Source: Flavobacterium cupreum (GTDB lineage Bacteria > Bacteroidota > Bacteroidia > Flavobacteriales > Flavobacteriaceae). From it: a stretch of DNA of 64,000 nt. The stretch covers positions 62,001 to 126,000 of the forward strand of contig NZ_QWDM01000016.1 in assembly GCF_003996965.1 (NCBI RefSeq). The letters run 5' to 3'. The position numbers were made by a program, and so were the translations under genes. Position 1 is the first letter of the stretch, and each line of letters starts with the position of its first letter. The notes under the pieces are model-generated. The model made no database searches. It was given only the letters and a program-made list of their open reading frames with translations, and was not told the DNA's origin. Of this stretch, positions 26,122-35,225 are shown piece by piece.

Positions 26122-26400
26122 ATGCAAAAAGAAAATCAAAAAGCATCACACCAGGAGGTGGTGCCGTCCGTAGTCCATTTCCTTTCCGACCTTTGGTTTG
26201 AGGGAGATTTTAAAGAACAGCCTTTGTACCTGCAGGAAATTTTCGAGTTAATGCTCGAAACCGAATTCGGCAATGATCAGGAGCTCCGACAAAAAATGCT
26301 AAGCTGTATCAGAACCAGCAGAAATCTGGCAGAGACGTTGTCTCCGTTTACAGACGAGCAAATTCAGGAAGCCTTCCTGGCTGTAGCAGTAAAGGAGTAG
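26122..26400 (+). CDS. Small acidic helical protein of unknown function
   Basis: 92 residues from the ATG giving MQKENQKASHQEV; an in-frame GTG at 26101 is an unlikely start. Acidic and helical (LYLQEIFELMLETEFGND, LRQKMLSCIRTSRNLAETL), with no membrane segment. Its base composition is closer to core genes than to the AT-rich region before it. It is followed by a strong terminator 27 bp after the stop, so it is a single-gene unit. Function unknown. Confidence 0.65.
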   Translation: MQKENQKASHQEVVPSVVHFLSDLWFEGDFKEQPLYLQEIFELMLETEFGNDQELRQKMLSCIRTSRNLAETLSPFTDEQIQEAFLAVAVKE

Positions 26401-26426
26401 AAATCCAATTTTCAAAAATACCACAC

Positions 26427-26454
26427 AAGCCCCGTACGTACGGGGCTTTTTTTT
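26427..26454 (+). terminator. Strong intrinsic terminator
   Basis: An 11-bp perfect palindromic stem (AAGCCCCGTAC/GTACGGGGCTT) is followed by eight T residues. Confidence 0.9.
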
Positions 26455-26470
26455 GGCTTGCATTTTATTG

Positions 26471-26635
26471 CTGTGGGAAAGTTGGTTTTATTTTTCAGTT
26501 TCTCACAGAAAGTGTGTGAAAGTGGATTTTTATTTTGGTTTTCACACAGAAGTTGTGTGAAAGTTGGTTTTATTTTTCAGTTTCCCACAGAAGTTGTGTG
26601 AAAATGGATTTTTATTTTGATTTCACACGCATACT
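26471..26635. repeat. Three tandem hairpin repeats (TTTCACACA.TGTGTGAAA)
   Basis: The units carry TTTCTCACAG/GTGTGTGAAA, TTTTCACACAG/TTGTGTGAAA and TTTCCCACAG/TTGTGTGAAA, separated by GTTGGTTTTATTTTTCAG or GTGGATTTTTATTTTGG spacers at a period of about 55 bp. No gene is seen in 26455-26915. Confidence 0.65.
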
Positions 26636-26915
26636 GATCACGCACTGTTGGCGAATACCCGAATGCGTTTCCTTCGTCTGTTCGCTATCGCTCGATTCTC
26701 CTCTGTCGAAATGACACCCATAGCCGGAATCTCTTCAAAAAATAAAAGCAAAACATTGCTTTTATTGACTTCTATCAACTTTTACTAACCTGTTTGTTCA
26801 AAAATACCCAGTTTCCGGTAGCATGAAAAAATCACGGCAAGTGGGTATTGCGTCATTTTTATTTTTAAGCTTATTTCGTACAGTTAAATACTTTTTTTAA
26901 AAATAAATCTTACAT

Positions 26916-27371
26916 ATGAAAAAAGAATTACTGCTTTTGGCATTCCTCGTTTGCTTACTCTCTCATGCACAAACCCCTAAAATTGTATTCGAATATGATG
27001 CTGCCGGCAATCAGACAAAAAGGTATTTGTGTTTAAAATGTTCCTCAGCAACGGGCAAAAGCGATCAGACAAAAGAAGCCGGGGCTTTGGTAGAGGAAAA
27101 GATAGTACCGCTTTCGTCGGAAGAGCTTATTTCTTATTATCCGAATCCCGTTAAAGAAACATTGTACCTGACATGGCAACAGCAGGACCATAATGAGGTG
27201 ACCTCTGTTCAGGTTTTTTCTTTTTTAGGTCAGGTTTTGGGAACCTATTCCGTCGGCTCAGGTGTCCATGAGCTGAACATCCCTTTTCAAAATTACTCCG
27301 GAGGAATCTATATCGTAGCGCTTTACTACAGCAATGGTTCTCAAAAATCTATTAAAATTATCAAACAATAA
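26916..27371 (+). CDS. Small exported protein with type IX secretion (type A) sorting domain
   Basis: 151 residues. Signal peptide MKKELLLLAFLVCLLSHAQ. Near residue 27 the text FEYDAAGNQTKRY resembles a single YD/RHS-type repeat. The C-terminal ~80 residues form a type A sorting domain: YYPNPVKETLYLTW at its start, FLGQVLGTYSVGSG in the middle and GGIYIVALYYSNGSQKSIKIIKQ-like end with Lys. Such domains direct export across the outer membrane by the type IX system. It lies 4 bp before the giant RHS gene and is probably co-transcribed, so it may assist that protein's secretion or be a remnant of one. Confidence 0.88.
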   Translation: MKKELLLLAFLVCLLSHAQTPKIVFEYDAAGNQTKRYLCLKCSSATGKSDQTKEAGALVEEKIVPLSSEELISYYPNPVKETLYLTWQQQDHNEVTSVQVFSFLGQVLGTYSVGSGVHELNIPFQNYSGGIYIVALYYSNGSQKSIKIIKQ

Positions 27372-27375
27372 CGAT

Positions 27376-30300
27376 ATGAAAAGTTTTTACTTTGTCCTTT
27401 TTTTTTTATTGGGTTTATTCGTCAATGCCCAGACAACGCCCACCGGTTCTTCAACAGAAGTGGGTGTGACGGAAGGAGAATTGTCTGTTTCGCTCAGCGG
27501 TGCGGCTAATTACAAAATTCCGATTAAGGTACCACCCGGAATTAACGGAGTGGTACCCCAAATAAATTTAGTGTACAATAGCCAGTCCGGAAACGGAGCG
27601 GCAGGATACGGCTGGAATATAGGTGGTATTTCAACCATTACCCGCATTCCGTCAACCCGATTTCACAATGGCAATGCAGGTACCATTACTTATTCTAGTT
27701 CTGATAATTATGCCCTGGACGGTCAGCGTTTACTGGTAAAAAACGGACAGCAATCACTTTACGGCCGAAACGGCACCGTATATGAAACCGAAAATTATTC
27801 TAATGTAAAAGTTACCTCCTATGGCGCCATATCGACTAACCGTGATATTGGTCCGGAATTTTTTATGGCGGAGTACCCGGACGGTTCCAAAGCGTATTAT
27901 GGATACGAAAGAGGAAACAATTCTAATTCCCGCGGTGCCATTCATTATGCAATTACCTATTGGGAAAATGCCCAGGGGCTGAGGATCAGTTATTCGTATT
28001 TTCCGCACAATAACAATACCCTGAATGTGGCCTCTGTTAAATATGGTGCGAAAAATGACGGCACGGCTCCAAATGAAATAATTTTTACCTATACCAATAA
28101 ATTCAAACAGGACATTCAGTTAATTGCCGGACAGCAGGTACGCGATGATTTGCTGTTAACTGGTATCGCGACGAAAAGTTCAGGAGCTGGTTTTCGCAAT
28201 TATACGCTGAGCTACGATCATTCCTCGCTTGGCTATGAAAGATTAACTGCCCTTACGGAAAAAACAGGAGATAATTCAAAAAGCCTCAACCCAACCGTTT
28301 TCACCTATGCCGAAAATCAAACGGCTTATGTACCGTCAATGGAACTGACCCATACCAGTGTCAATAAATTTACCACAGAAGGTATTGCACAAACCCTGTC
28401 GGGTGATTTTGACGGCGACGGTGAAAATGAGTTATTGCTTAGAAAAAACGGCATTACTGTGGGTGAAATCGCAGATGATTACTCCGTTCAGGAGGTTTCG
28501 AGCACCGGTTTATTGTCATTAGGTCTTCCGGCGGGAGAGTTTCCGGGCGGCATTATCAATGTGTTGGACAAGGACTTAAAAATCCCCAAAAATCAAAGGT
28601 TTTATTCCCTTAATGTAAGTAACAGTGAAGCAGATTACAGGTATAAGATTTTTAATTATAACCCTGATTCAAAAAAAGTGGTATTGGATTATGAAAGAAC
28701 ATTTCATTCCGGTACAACAGTAGCCCTGAGAGGAGAGAATCAAAATACCGGCGGGTTATTTACGGGTGATTTTGATGGAGATAATTTAACGGACGTGATT
28801 CGCGTGCATCATGAAGTGAACGGTGTTAGTCAGGTTGAATTTTTTAATTTCGACAGAAGGGTCACGTCAAATTTTGTAACCAGCATTGGATCTCTGCCTA
28901 CCGGAGTTAAAACGTTTAATCTGGTTCCCAATGTTTCAAACGGATTGGCCGTCATTACCGGTTCCTCCATACTTCAAAAAGGGGATATTAATGGCGATGG
29001 AAAAATGGATCTGATTCTTTTCAGGGGTTCTCCATACAATGATATTAAAGGCTATACGCTGACAGCGGGTAAATTAACAGAAATCATTAGCTGGAAACAG
29101 GACTTGCCGGGAGATCTTGGCAGCACTTTCTTTCAGCAACACACAGCCGGTATCAATACGACCATTGCAGGGACGGGAGTTCAACGTTTTCCTATTGTAA
29201 TCGGGGATTATAATGGGGATGGCAAAAGTGATATTTTATTGGTGGCGCTTAAGAAAGTACTAATTGCTACAGCAGGAATATATTTTACAGAAGAATTTTT
29301 GCCCGCATCTTTTCCTGCGCTGGTCTATCCGTATACGGTAAGTTTCATGTCTGTGGATTCCAATAACGACGGCAGGTCGGATATCGTTCGGCTAGAACCC
29401 AAAAGAACGGAATATAAAGAAAAATATACCGTTCAGGAAATGTATCAATCAGGAGGTAAATGGTATGTGCGTAATGTACAAACCTACAGGTACAATTACG
29501 ATTATGGAATTAAAATCGACTCCTATTACAGACCCGGAGTTAACGCGGCTTCCTGGAATTCTTTTGGTTTTGATAAGATGCTGCAAACCTATAAGAATGA
29601 TACCGATCCATCGAATGATAATGCATTTAATTATGTACAATTGGCTACGATAAAGAAAAAAAATATTTTAAATACAGAACTGGCTCTGATTGGCGCCGCT
29701 GAGAATACGGGAAGTGCCAGAATTTCGATTTTTTCCTGTACGAATTATGTTTCCGATCAGCATTTACTAAGTAGTATTACTTTGGGCAATGGAGTAAAGG
29801 AAAATCTGACCTATAGTGCCTTAAAAAACGGAAATGGTGTTTATGAAGCGGGCAGCCCACAGCTTTATCCGAACCTGAGTATTCAATACAGCCCGGAATT
29901 TAAGGTGGTGTCGCAAATTGATTATCCCAATAACGGGCCGTCAAAAAAGATATTTAGGTATTATGGCGCCATGTTAAATGTGGAAGGTTTGGGTTTTTTA
30001 GGTTTTCAGGCCACCATGAGAACCAATAGATATGATCATTTTGACACTGCAATAATTTCAACTGTTTCCAAAAATAATTTTCTTTTAAGAGGGGCAAATG
30101 TTGAAAATTACAGCGTGGAAGGCATGGTATTGCCTTCTGCTGAAACGCCGGCATCTTTTATATCACAATCGAAACTTAGGTATAACAGACCCGAAGAAGC
30201 CTTACAGCCAAATAAAGTTTTTAAACTTGTAAATATAGCAACAGCTGACTTTGATGGCCTGGCCGGGATCCGAACGGAAACCACAACAGCATATAATGCC

Positions 30301-33300
30301 ACGAATAATCCGACTAAAATAACAAGTGTAGTAAAAGATGCAGCATTGGCTGTAGTACAAAAAACAGAAACCGATGTGGAGTATCAGGATTCTGCTGCAG
30401 GTCCTTACCTTGTGGGCAGGCCCAAAAGTAAAAAGCAAACAATTTTTTACAACGGCGATGTGGCAACTAGTGAGGAAGTTTATAGCTATAATCCGCAGCA
30501 ATTACTCTCTCAGGTTAAGAAAAGGGCTGATGCCACCACCAGCTACATCATAGAAGATAACAGCTATGATTTATTTGGAAATATCATTTCGAAAAAAATT
30601 ACGGCGGGACCAAATTCGAGGACGGCAAGCTGGGCCTATGACACTTCGGGCAGGTTTCTGACAGCAAAAACAGATATTGAGTCTTTACGAACTACTTTTA
30701 TATACTATCCAAATGGCACGCTGCACATAGAGACCAATCCGTACGGACAAACGGCAACATATGAGTATGATGCCTGGTTCCGAAAAACAAAAGCAACAAA
30801 CTATCTGGGTAAAACCATTACCTATGCTTATTCAAATTTTCTGGGCAATACCATTACGGCAACCGCAGAAGATGGCAGTGCCACAATGGAAACCTTTGAC
30901 GGTTGGGGCAGAAAAGTAAGAGAAGGCAGTAAAAACAGCACGGGGAATTTCTCTTTCGTATACGCTATGTATGACATTTACGATCGAAAGTATAAAGTAA
31001 GCGAACCGTATTTCGGAAACGTTCCACGCCAATGGAACGAAACGAAATATGATAGTTACGGCAGGGTTACCGAAAACATTTCGTTCACCGGAAAAACCAC
31101 CAAAATTACTTATTCCGGTTTGCGTACCACGGTAAATGATGGCACAAAGTCAAAAACGACAGTTAAGGATGCCATCGGAAATGTGGTTGGGGTAACCGAT
31201 ACTCCGGGCGGTACAATAAATTATAGTTATTATGCAAACGGTAATCTGAAAGAAACCGATTATGACGGGATAAAAACAAGCATACTTCAGGATAAATGGG
31301 GCAGGAAAACACGACTTGTGGATCCTTCTGCAGGAATCATTAAATATACTTACAATGACTTTGATGAACTTATTAAAGAGGAAAACAGCAACGGAATTAC
31401 CAATTATAAATTAAATGCCTTCGGAAAGCCGGAAGAGAAAACAATTACAGGGCCAAAAACGAATTCCAAAACGACGTATGTCTATAATCCGGCCACAAAA
31501 CTATTAACGGGCAGTACCTTTACGGACTTTAAAAACGGAAGTACAACTATAAGTAACTCGTATGTATACGACAATTGGCAAAGAGTCCACAAGGTGATTG
31601 AAACGACTCCCTATGCCACCTTCACTAAAATTTTCGGCTACGATGCTTTTGGAAGGGTAAGTACGGAAACCTATACTGCGGCAACAACTACCGGTAAGAC
31701 AAGTAGCAAAACGATTACAAAAACCTATAAAAACGGCAGCCCCTACCAAATCAGGGATAATGCAACCGTCTTATGGCAAACGGACAATATCAGTCCAAAC
31801 GGATCGCTGCTTTCCGGTACCTATGGCAATGGCATAAAAGTAACGAATTCATATAATGATGCCGGCTATATCAACAGTAAAGATTTTAGTTTAGGAACAA
31901 CAAGTATACTAAAACTGGAAACCTCTTTTGATCCTCAAACCGGAAATTTGAAAAATAGAAAAAACAGTCTTTTTAATTTTGCTGAGGACTTTAACTATGA
32001 TTCGTTAGACCGGCTTACGGCTACTACCACAACCGGACAGTTTCTAAACAGTACCTTTAGTACCCACAGTACAGAAGGATATCAAACCGAAAAAGGAAAA
32101 TTAAGTGTGTCCGGAGGCAGTCTTGTTGCGGAGATTTCGGATAGTGGTGTTGCAGTGAAAAAAACATTACTTACAGGTAAAGCTATAGGGGATCAAATAA
32201 CGCTGACATTTGATTTAAGAAAATTTGTGGGTTCAGACCTTTTTATTGCGTATATCCAGGAACAAGATCCGGTAACGCTGGAAAAAGTTAAAATTTTTAA
32301 AGCGACACTAACGTCATCGAAAACCATCACTATAAATCACACCGTTACAAAATACAGTGATTTAACGTTACTAATCGAGAAAACGAGTTCTCCTGCCTAC
32401 AACGTCATTCAGATTGACAATGTGATTGGGCTGCAAAAAAGCACGATTGCCCAGGGATATGATGACAAAGGCAGAATTACGTCAAATGAGCAGGGCGTTT
32501 ACACGTATTCGACCAGCGGAAAAGTATATCAGCACTCGTCAGTTGATCTTACGGCAAAAGCCTTGCCTTATTATCAGGCCAAACCAGCTCAGATCATTAC
32601 GTATACTGCTTTTAATAGTCCCGAGCAAATAGAAGAAACGGGTCTTGAGAAAGTAAGTTTTAATTACAATGATCATAATGAACGAAGTACGATGTTTTAC
32701 GGCGGAGTGCAGGATAAACTCTTGCGACCTAACCGAAAACACTATTCCGCTGACGGTACCATGGAAATTAAGGAAAATAAAACAACAGGAGCAGTTGAAT
32801 TTACCACATATATCGGCGGTGATGGGTATACAGCACCTGTAGTATTCAGGAGCGACGGCGGAAGCAATCAAAATTATTTATATTTACACCGGGATTATCA
32901 GGGTTCGATAGTGGCCATTACCAATCAGTCAGGATCAGTGGTTGAAAAGCGATTGTTTGATGCATGGGGTAGTATACAAAAGGTACAGAACGGAGCCGGT
33001 ATGCCGCTATCGGGACTAACCATTTTAGACAGGGGATACACCGGACATGAGCATATACAAAGTGTGGGTCTCATCAACATGAACGGTCGTATTTACGATC
33101 CTAATCTGCATTGTTTTTTACAGCCGGACAACAATATTCAGGATCCGTTTAATACGCAGAATTACAATCGTTACGGATATGTTTTAAACAATCCTCTTAA
33201 ATATACAGACCCAAGCGGTGAATTTATAAACGTATTTTTGGGTTACCTTTTATCAGGATATATAATAGGTGCCTATGCCAGCGGAGGCGAATTAAACCCT

Positions 33301-34050
33301 GCCAAATGGAATTCTTCGGCTTTTATTAGTATTGGCGCAGCAGGGGCATCAGCAGGAGCCTCAGCAGTGGCGACAAATTTGACCAATAATTATCTGGATA
33401 ATTATAATAAACCTCCTGTGTTGGGATTTAGTGCTGTAGGGTCGGGGAATGATATTCATTCTTTTGTAGGTAGTAATAGTAGTGTAGGAGCACCAGTAAG
33501 TGATAATAACTCAAATGTAGTAGACTGGTACGGACCAGTTGGTAAAGTAAATTGGGGATTTGCGACTGCTTCTGGTATTGGAACTATAAAAGGAACACTA
33601 AACTCAGAACGTATGTATGCAGATGGTATTAGAAGAGGACTTTTAGGAAATTACCCATTAACAGGGAGAAACCTTAGTTTGTTTAGAGATTCTCCAATGA
33701 CAAAAGCAACAATTCCAATATCTAAAGTGGGACAATGGGCAGGAATAATAGGTAAAGGCTCTTTTTATTTTGGGCTTGCTATGGATGGTTTTGGCATACT
33801 GAATTATTTAGATGATCCCAATTCTCCTAATGCTGTTCATCCGGCAAAAGCAGGGTTAAACACAATTATGGGGGCTATGGGAACTTATGGAAGTGCTTTG
33901 ATGACTGTTCCTTCTACACTTTATTTTGGTATTGACGCTTTTTATCCGAAAGGCTGGGGGGGATTAGCAATAGATCAGGAAAGATTATATCGGGAGAATA
34001 AAGCTATAAACCCAAATTACCAAGCCTTTCCGGGCGCCATGAAATTTTAA
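27376..34050 (+). CDS. Giant SpvB/FG-GAP/RHS-repeat polymorphic toxin
   Basis: 2224 residues from the ATG giving MKSFYFVLFFLLGLFVNAQ (signal peptide); an earlier in-frame start overlaps the preceding gene. Domains in order: SpvB-type N-terminal domain (about 30-130), FG-GAP/VCBS calcium-loop repeats (DFDGDG near 344, DFDGD near 465, DINGDGKMD near 537, DYNGDGKSD near 611, NNDGRSD near 662), a long series of YD/RHS repeats (~1000-1800), and the RHS-associated core ending in YRYGYVLNNPLKYTDPSGE-type sequence (core about 1836-1950). The last ~275 residues are an unrecognised C-terminal module, Gly/Ala-rich at first. The RHS shell encapsulates the toxin. Three probable immunity genes follow. Confidence 0.92.
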   Translation: MKSFYFVLFFLLGLFVNAQTTPTGSSTEVGVTEGELSVSLSGAANYKIPIKVPPGINGVVPQINLVYNSQSGNGAAGYGWNIGGISTITRIPSTRFHNGNAGTITYSSSDNYALDGQRLLVKNGQQSLYGRNGTVYETENYSNVKVTSYGAISTNRDIGPEFFMAEYPDGSKAYYGYERGNNSNSRGAIHYAITYWENAQGLRISYSYFPHNNNTLNVASVKYGAKNDGTAPNEIIFTYTNKFKQDIQLIAGQQVRDDLLLTGIATKSSGAGFRNYTLSYDHSSLGYERLTALTEKTGDNSKSLNPTVFTYAENQTAYVPSMELTHTSVNKFTTEGIAQTLSGDFDGDGENELLLRKNGITVGEIADDYSVQEVSSTGLLSLGLPAGEFPGGIINVLDKDLKIPKNQRFYSLNVSNSEADYRYKIFNYNPDSKKVVLDYERTFHSGTTVALRGENQNTGGLFTGDFDGDNLTDVIRVHHEVNGVSQVEFFNFDRRVTSNFVTSIGSLPTGVKTFNLVPNVSNGLAVITGSSILQKGDINGDGKMDLILFRGSPYNDIKGYTLTAGKLTEIISWKQDLPGDLGSTFFQQHTAGINTTIAGTGVQRFPIVIGDYNGDGKSDILLVALKKVLIATAGIYFTEEFLPASFPALVYPYTVSFMSVDSNNDGRSDIVRLEPKRTEYKEKYTVQEMYQSGGKWYVRNVQTYRYNYDYGIKIDSYYRPGVNAASWNSFGFDKMLQTYKNDTDPSNDNAFNYVQLATIKKKNILNTELALIGAAENTGSARISIFSCTNYVSDQHLLSSITLGNGVKENLTYSALKNGNGVYEAGSPQLYPNLSIQYSPEFKVVSQIDYPNNGPSKKIFRYYGAMLNVEGLGFLGFQATMRTNRYDHFDTAIISTVSKNNFLLRGANVENYSVEGMVLPSAETPASFISQSKLRYNRPEEALQPNKVFKLVNIATADFDGLAGIRTETTTAYNATNNPTKITSVVKDAALAVVQKTETDVEYQDSAAGPYLVGRPKSKKQTIFYNGDVATSEEVYSYNPQQLLSQVKKRADATTSYIIEDNSYDLFGNIISKKITAGPNSRTASWAYDTSGRFLTAKTDIESLRTTFIYYPNGTLHIETNPYGQTATYEYDAWFRKTKATNYLGKTITYAYSNFLGNTITATAEDGSATMETFDGWGRKVREGSKNSTGNFSFVYAMYDIYDRKYKVSEPYFGNVPRQWNETKYDSYGRVTENISFTGKTTKITYSGLRTTVNDGTKSKTTVKDAIGNVVGVTDTPGGTINYSYYANGNLKETDYDGIKTSILQDKWGRKTRLVDPSAGIIKYTYNDFDELIKEENSNGITNYKLNAFGKPEEKTITGPKTNSKTTYVYNPATKLLTGSTFTDFKNGSTTISNSYVYDNWQRVHKVIETTPYATFTKIFGYDAFGRVSTETYTAATTTGKTSSKTITKTYKNGSPYQIRDNATVLWQTDNISPNGSLLSGTYGNGIKVTNSYNDAGYINSKDFSLGTTSILKLETSFDPQTGNLKNRKNSLFNFAEDFNYDSLDRLTATTTTGQFLNSTFSTHSTEGYQTEKGKLSVSGGSLVAEISDSGVAVKKTLLTGKAIGDQITLTFDLRKFVGSDLFIAYIQEQDPVTLEKVKIFKATLTSSKTITINHTVTKYSDLTLLIEKTSSPAYNVIQIDNVIGLQKSTIAQGYDDKGRITSNEQGVYTYSTSGKVYQHSSVDLTAKALPYYQAKPAQIITYTAFNSPEQIEETGLEKVSFNYNDHNERSTMFYGGVQDKLLRPNRKHYSADGTMEIKENKTTGAVEFTTYIGGDGYTAPVVFRSDGGSNQNYLYLHRDYQGSIVAITNQSGSVVEKRLFDAWGSIQKVQNGAGMPLSGLTILDRGYTGHEHIQSVGLINMNGRIYDPNLHCFLQPDNNIQDPFNTQNYNRYGYVLNNPLKYTDPSGEFINVFLGYLLSGYIIGAYASGGELNPAKWNSSAFISIGAAGASAGASAVATNLTNNYLDNYNKPPVLGFSAVGSGNDIHSFVGSNSSVGAPVSDNNSNVVDWYGPVGKVNWGFATASGIGTIKGTLNSERMYADGIRRGLLGNYPLTGRNLSLFRDSPMTKATIPISKVGQWAGIIGKGSFYFGLAMDGFGILNYLDDPNSPNAVHPAKAGLNTIMGAMGTYGSALMTVPSTLYFGIDAFYPKGWGGLAIDQERLYRENKAINPNYQAFPGAMKF

Positions 34051-34055
34051 GTATT

Positions 34056-34484
34056 ATGAAATTCATTAAGAAAAGTTACTATTATTTTTTCTATAAAATT
34101 TACCGTTCTATAGAATATACTTCAAAATCGTTTGGAGGAGAAACTCTTATATCATCTAAAGCCGGTCTTGTTATGCTCGCTTTAGAAGCGTGGGTATTAT
34201 TTTCATTCGTAGCATATTATAGAATTTATACAAAAACAAGTATGCAGCTTTCGATTTCAATGCCTATTGTCTATATACCATTAATACTACTTTTTGTTTT
34301 TAATTATTTTACATTAGATTACAAAGGTAAATGGAAACAATATAATACTGAATTTGCCAATTACTCTAAGAAAAAAAATCGTATTGCAGGCTGGATCGTG
34401 TTTGGAATAATTTTGCTTATAATCAGTAATTTGATTTATGCATTGTATTTAATGAGTCAGATAGATTGGAGCCAATATCGTTAA
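34056..34484 (+). CDS. Membrane immunity-like protein, copy 1 of 3
   Basis: 142 residues with three membrane segments (about 37-57, 67-85 and 110-132) and a conserved basic N-terminus (MKFIKKSYYYFFYKIYRS). It starts 5 bp after the toxin gene stop, which is the usual place for a cognate immunity gene. Copies 2 and 3 follow at 585-bp steps. The membrane location suggests that the toxin acts at or enters through the inner membrane, if the immunity assignment is right. Family not recognised. Confidence 0.8.
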   Translation: MKFIKKSYYYFFYKIYRSIEYTSKSFGGETLISSKAGLVMLALEAWVLFSFVAYYRIYTKTSMQLSISMPIVYIPLILLFVFNYFTLDYKGKWKQYNTEFANYSKKKNRIAGWIVFGIILLIISNLIYALYLMSQIDWSQYR

Positions 34485-34509
34485 AATTGTATAAACCAGA
34501 CCCGATCGC

Positions 34510-34533
34510 CCGGATATCCAAAACGATATCCGG
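34510..34533. repeat. Imperfect palindrome after immunity copy 1
   Basis: CCGGATATC (34510-34518) and GATATCCGG (34525-34533) flank CAAAAC. The outer arm is diverged, unlike the perfect version after copy 2. Confidence 0.6.
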
Positions 34534-34540
34534 CAGTCTG

Positions 34541-34640
34541 GGTGGGATTAGGAATAGATTAGGAAAGATTATATAGAGAAAAACAAAGCTATAAATCGGA
34601 ATTACTAAGCCTTTCCGGGTGCAATGAAATTAAAAATATC
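34541..34640 (+). pseudogene. Decayed copy of the toxin gene 3' end (first spacer)
   Basis: This aligns base for base with 33956-34055, the last ~95 bp of the RHS gene plus the start of the gap. The segments GGAAAGATTATAT, AAAGCTATAAA and AAGCCTTTCCGGG are shared. A CAG codon of the toxin has become TAG and small indels break the frame, so it encodes nothing. Confidence 0.85.
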
Positions 34641-35069
34641 ATGAAATTTATAAAGAAAAGTTACTATTATTTTTTCTACAGGATTTACCGTTCTATAGAA
34701 TTTACTTCAGAATTATCAGGAGGGAAGTTCCTAACATTTTTTAAGGCGGGTGTTGTTATGATTGCTTTAGAAATATGGATATTTTTTTCATTTGGTAATT
34801 ATTATACTATTTGTTCAAAAACGTTTGTGGAAATTACCTTTTCAATGCCGATTATATATATACCGTTATTAATTATTGTCGGGTTTAATTATTTCACATT
34901 AGACTATAAAGATAATTGGAAAAAATATAATGGTGAATTTGCCAATTATTCTAAGAGAAAAAATAGAATTGGAGGCTGGATCGTATTTGGGATAATTTTA
35001 ATCATAATATTTAATTTGATTTTTTCATTTTATTTAGTGAGTCAGGTAGATTGGAGCCAATATCGTTAA
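34641..35069 (+). CDS. Membrane immunity-like protein, copy 2 of 3
   Basis: 142 residues, the same length as copies 1 and 3 and clearly paralogous (identical starts MKFIKKSYYYFF and ends DWSQYR). Three membrane segments are kept. Differences cluster in the first half (SELSGGKFLTFFKAGVVMIALEIWIF), while the third membrane segment and C-terminus are near identical. It starts exactly 585 bp after copy 1. Variation in the exposed N-terminal half with a constant tail would fit immunity to related toxin variants, by inference. Confidence 0.8.
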   Translation: MKFIKKSYYYFFYRIYRSIEFTSELSGGKFLTFFKAGVVMIALEIWIFFSFGNYYTICSKTFVEITFSMPIIYIPLLIIVGFNYFTLDYKDNWKKYNGEFANYSKRKNRIGGWIVFGIILIIIFNLIFSFYLVSQVDWSQYR

Positions 35070-35081
35070 AATTGTATAAAC

Positions 35082-35131
35082 CCCGCCCAGACTGCCGGAT
35101 ATCCAAAACGATATCCGGCAGTCTGGGCGGG
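35082..35131. repeat. Perfect 22-bp palindrome with 6-nt loop after immunity copy 2
   Basis: The arm 35082-35103 (CCCGCCCAGACTG...GATATC) is perfectly inverted at 35110-35131 around CAAAAC. There is no T-run, so it is a poor terminator by itself. It sits at the join of two repeat units. Confidence 0.9.
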
Positions 35132-35225
35132 ATTAGGAATCGATTAGGAAAGATTATATAGAGAAAAACAAAGCTATAAATCGGAATTACTAAGCCTTTC
35201 AGGGTGCAATGAAACTAAAAATATC
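35126..35225 (+). pseudogene. Decayed copy of the toxin gene 3' end (second spacer)
   Basis: Almost identical to 34541-34640 and homologous to the last ~95 bp of the RHS gene; it shares the TAG replacing the toxin CAG. It marks the boundary of the second duplication unit. Confidence 0.85.

Noticed and set aside
26471..26635. CRISPR-like array of palindromic repeats
   Set aside because: The spacers are themselves repeated and AT-rich, the unit count is three and no cas gene is near.
34485..34640. Short extra gene between immunity copies 1 and 2
   Set aside because: The region is a decayed copy of the toxin gene 3' end plus a palindrome, with in-frame stops.
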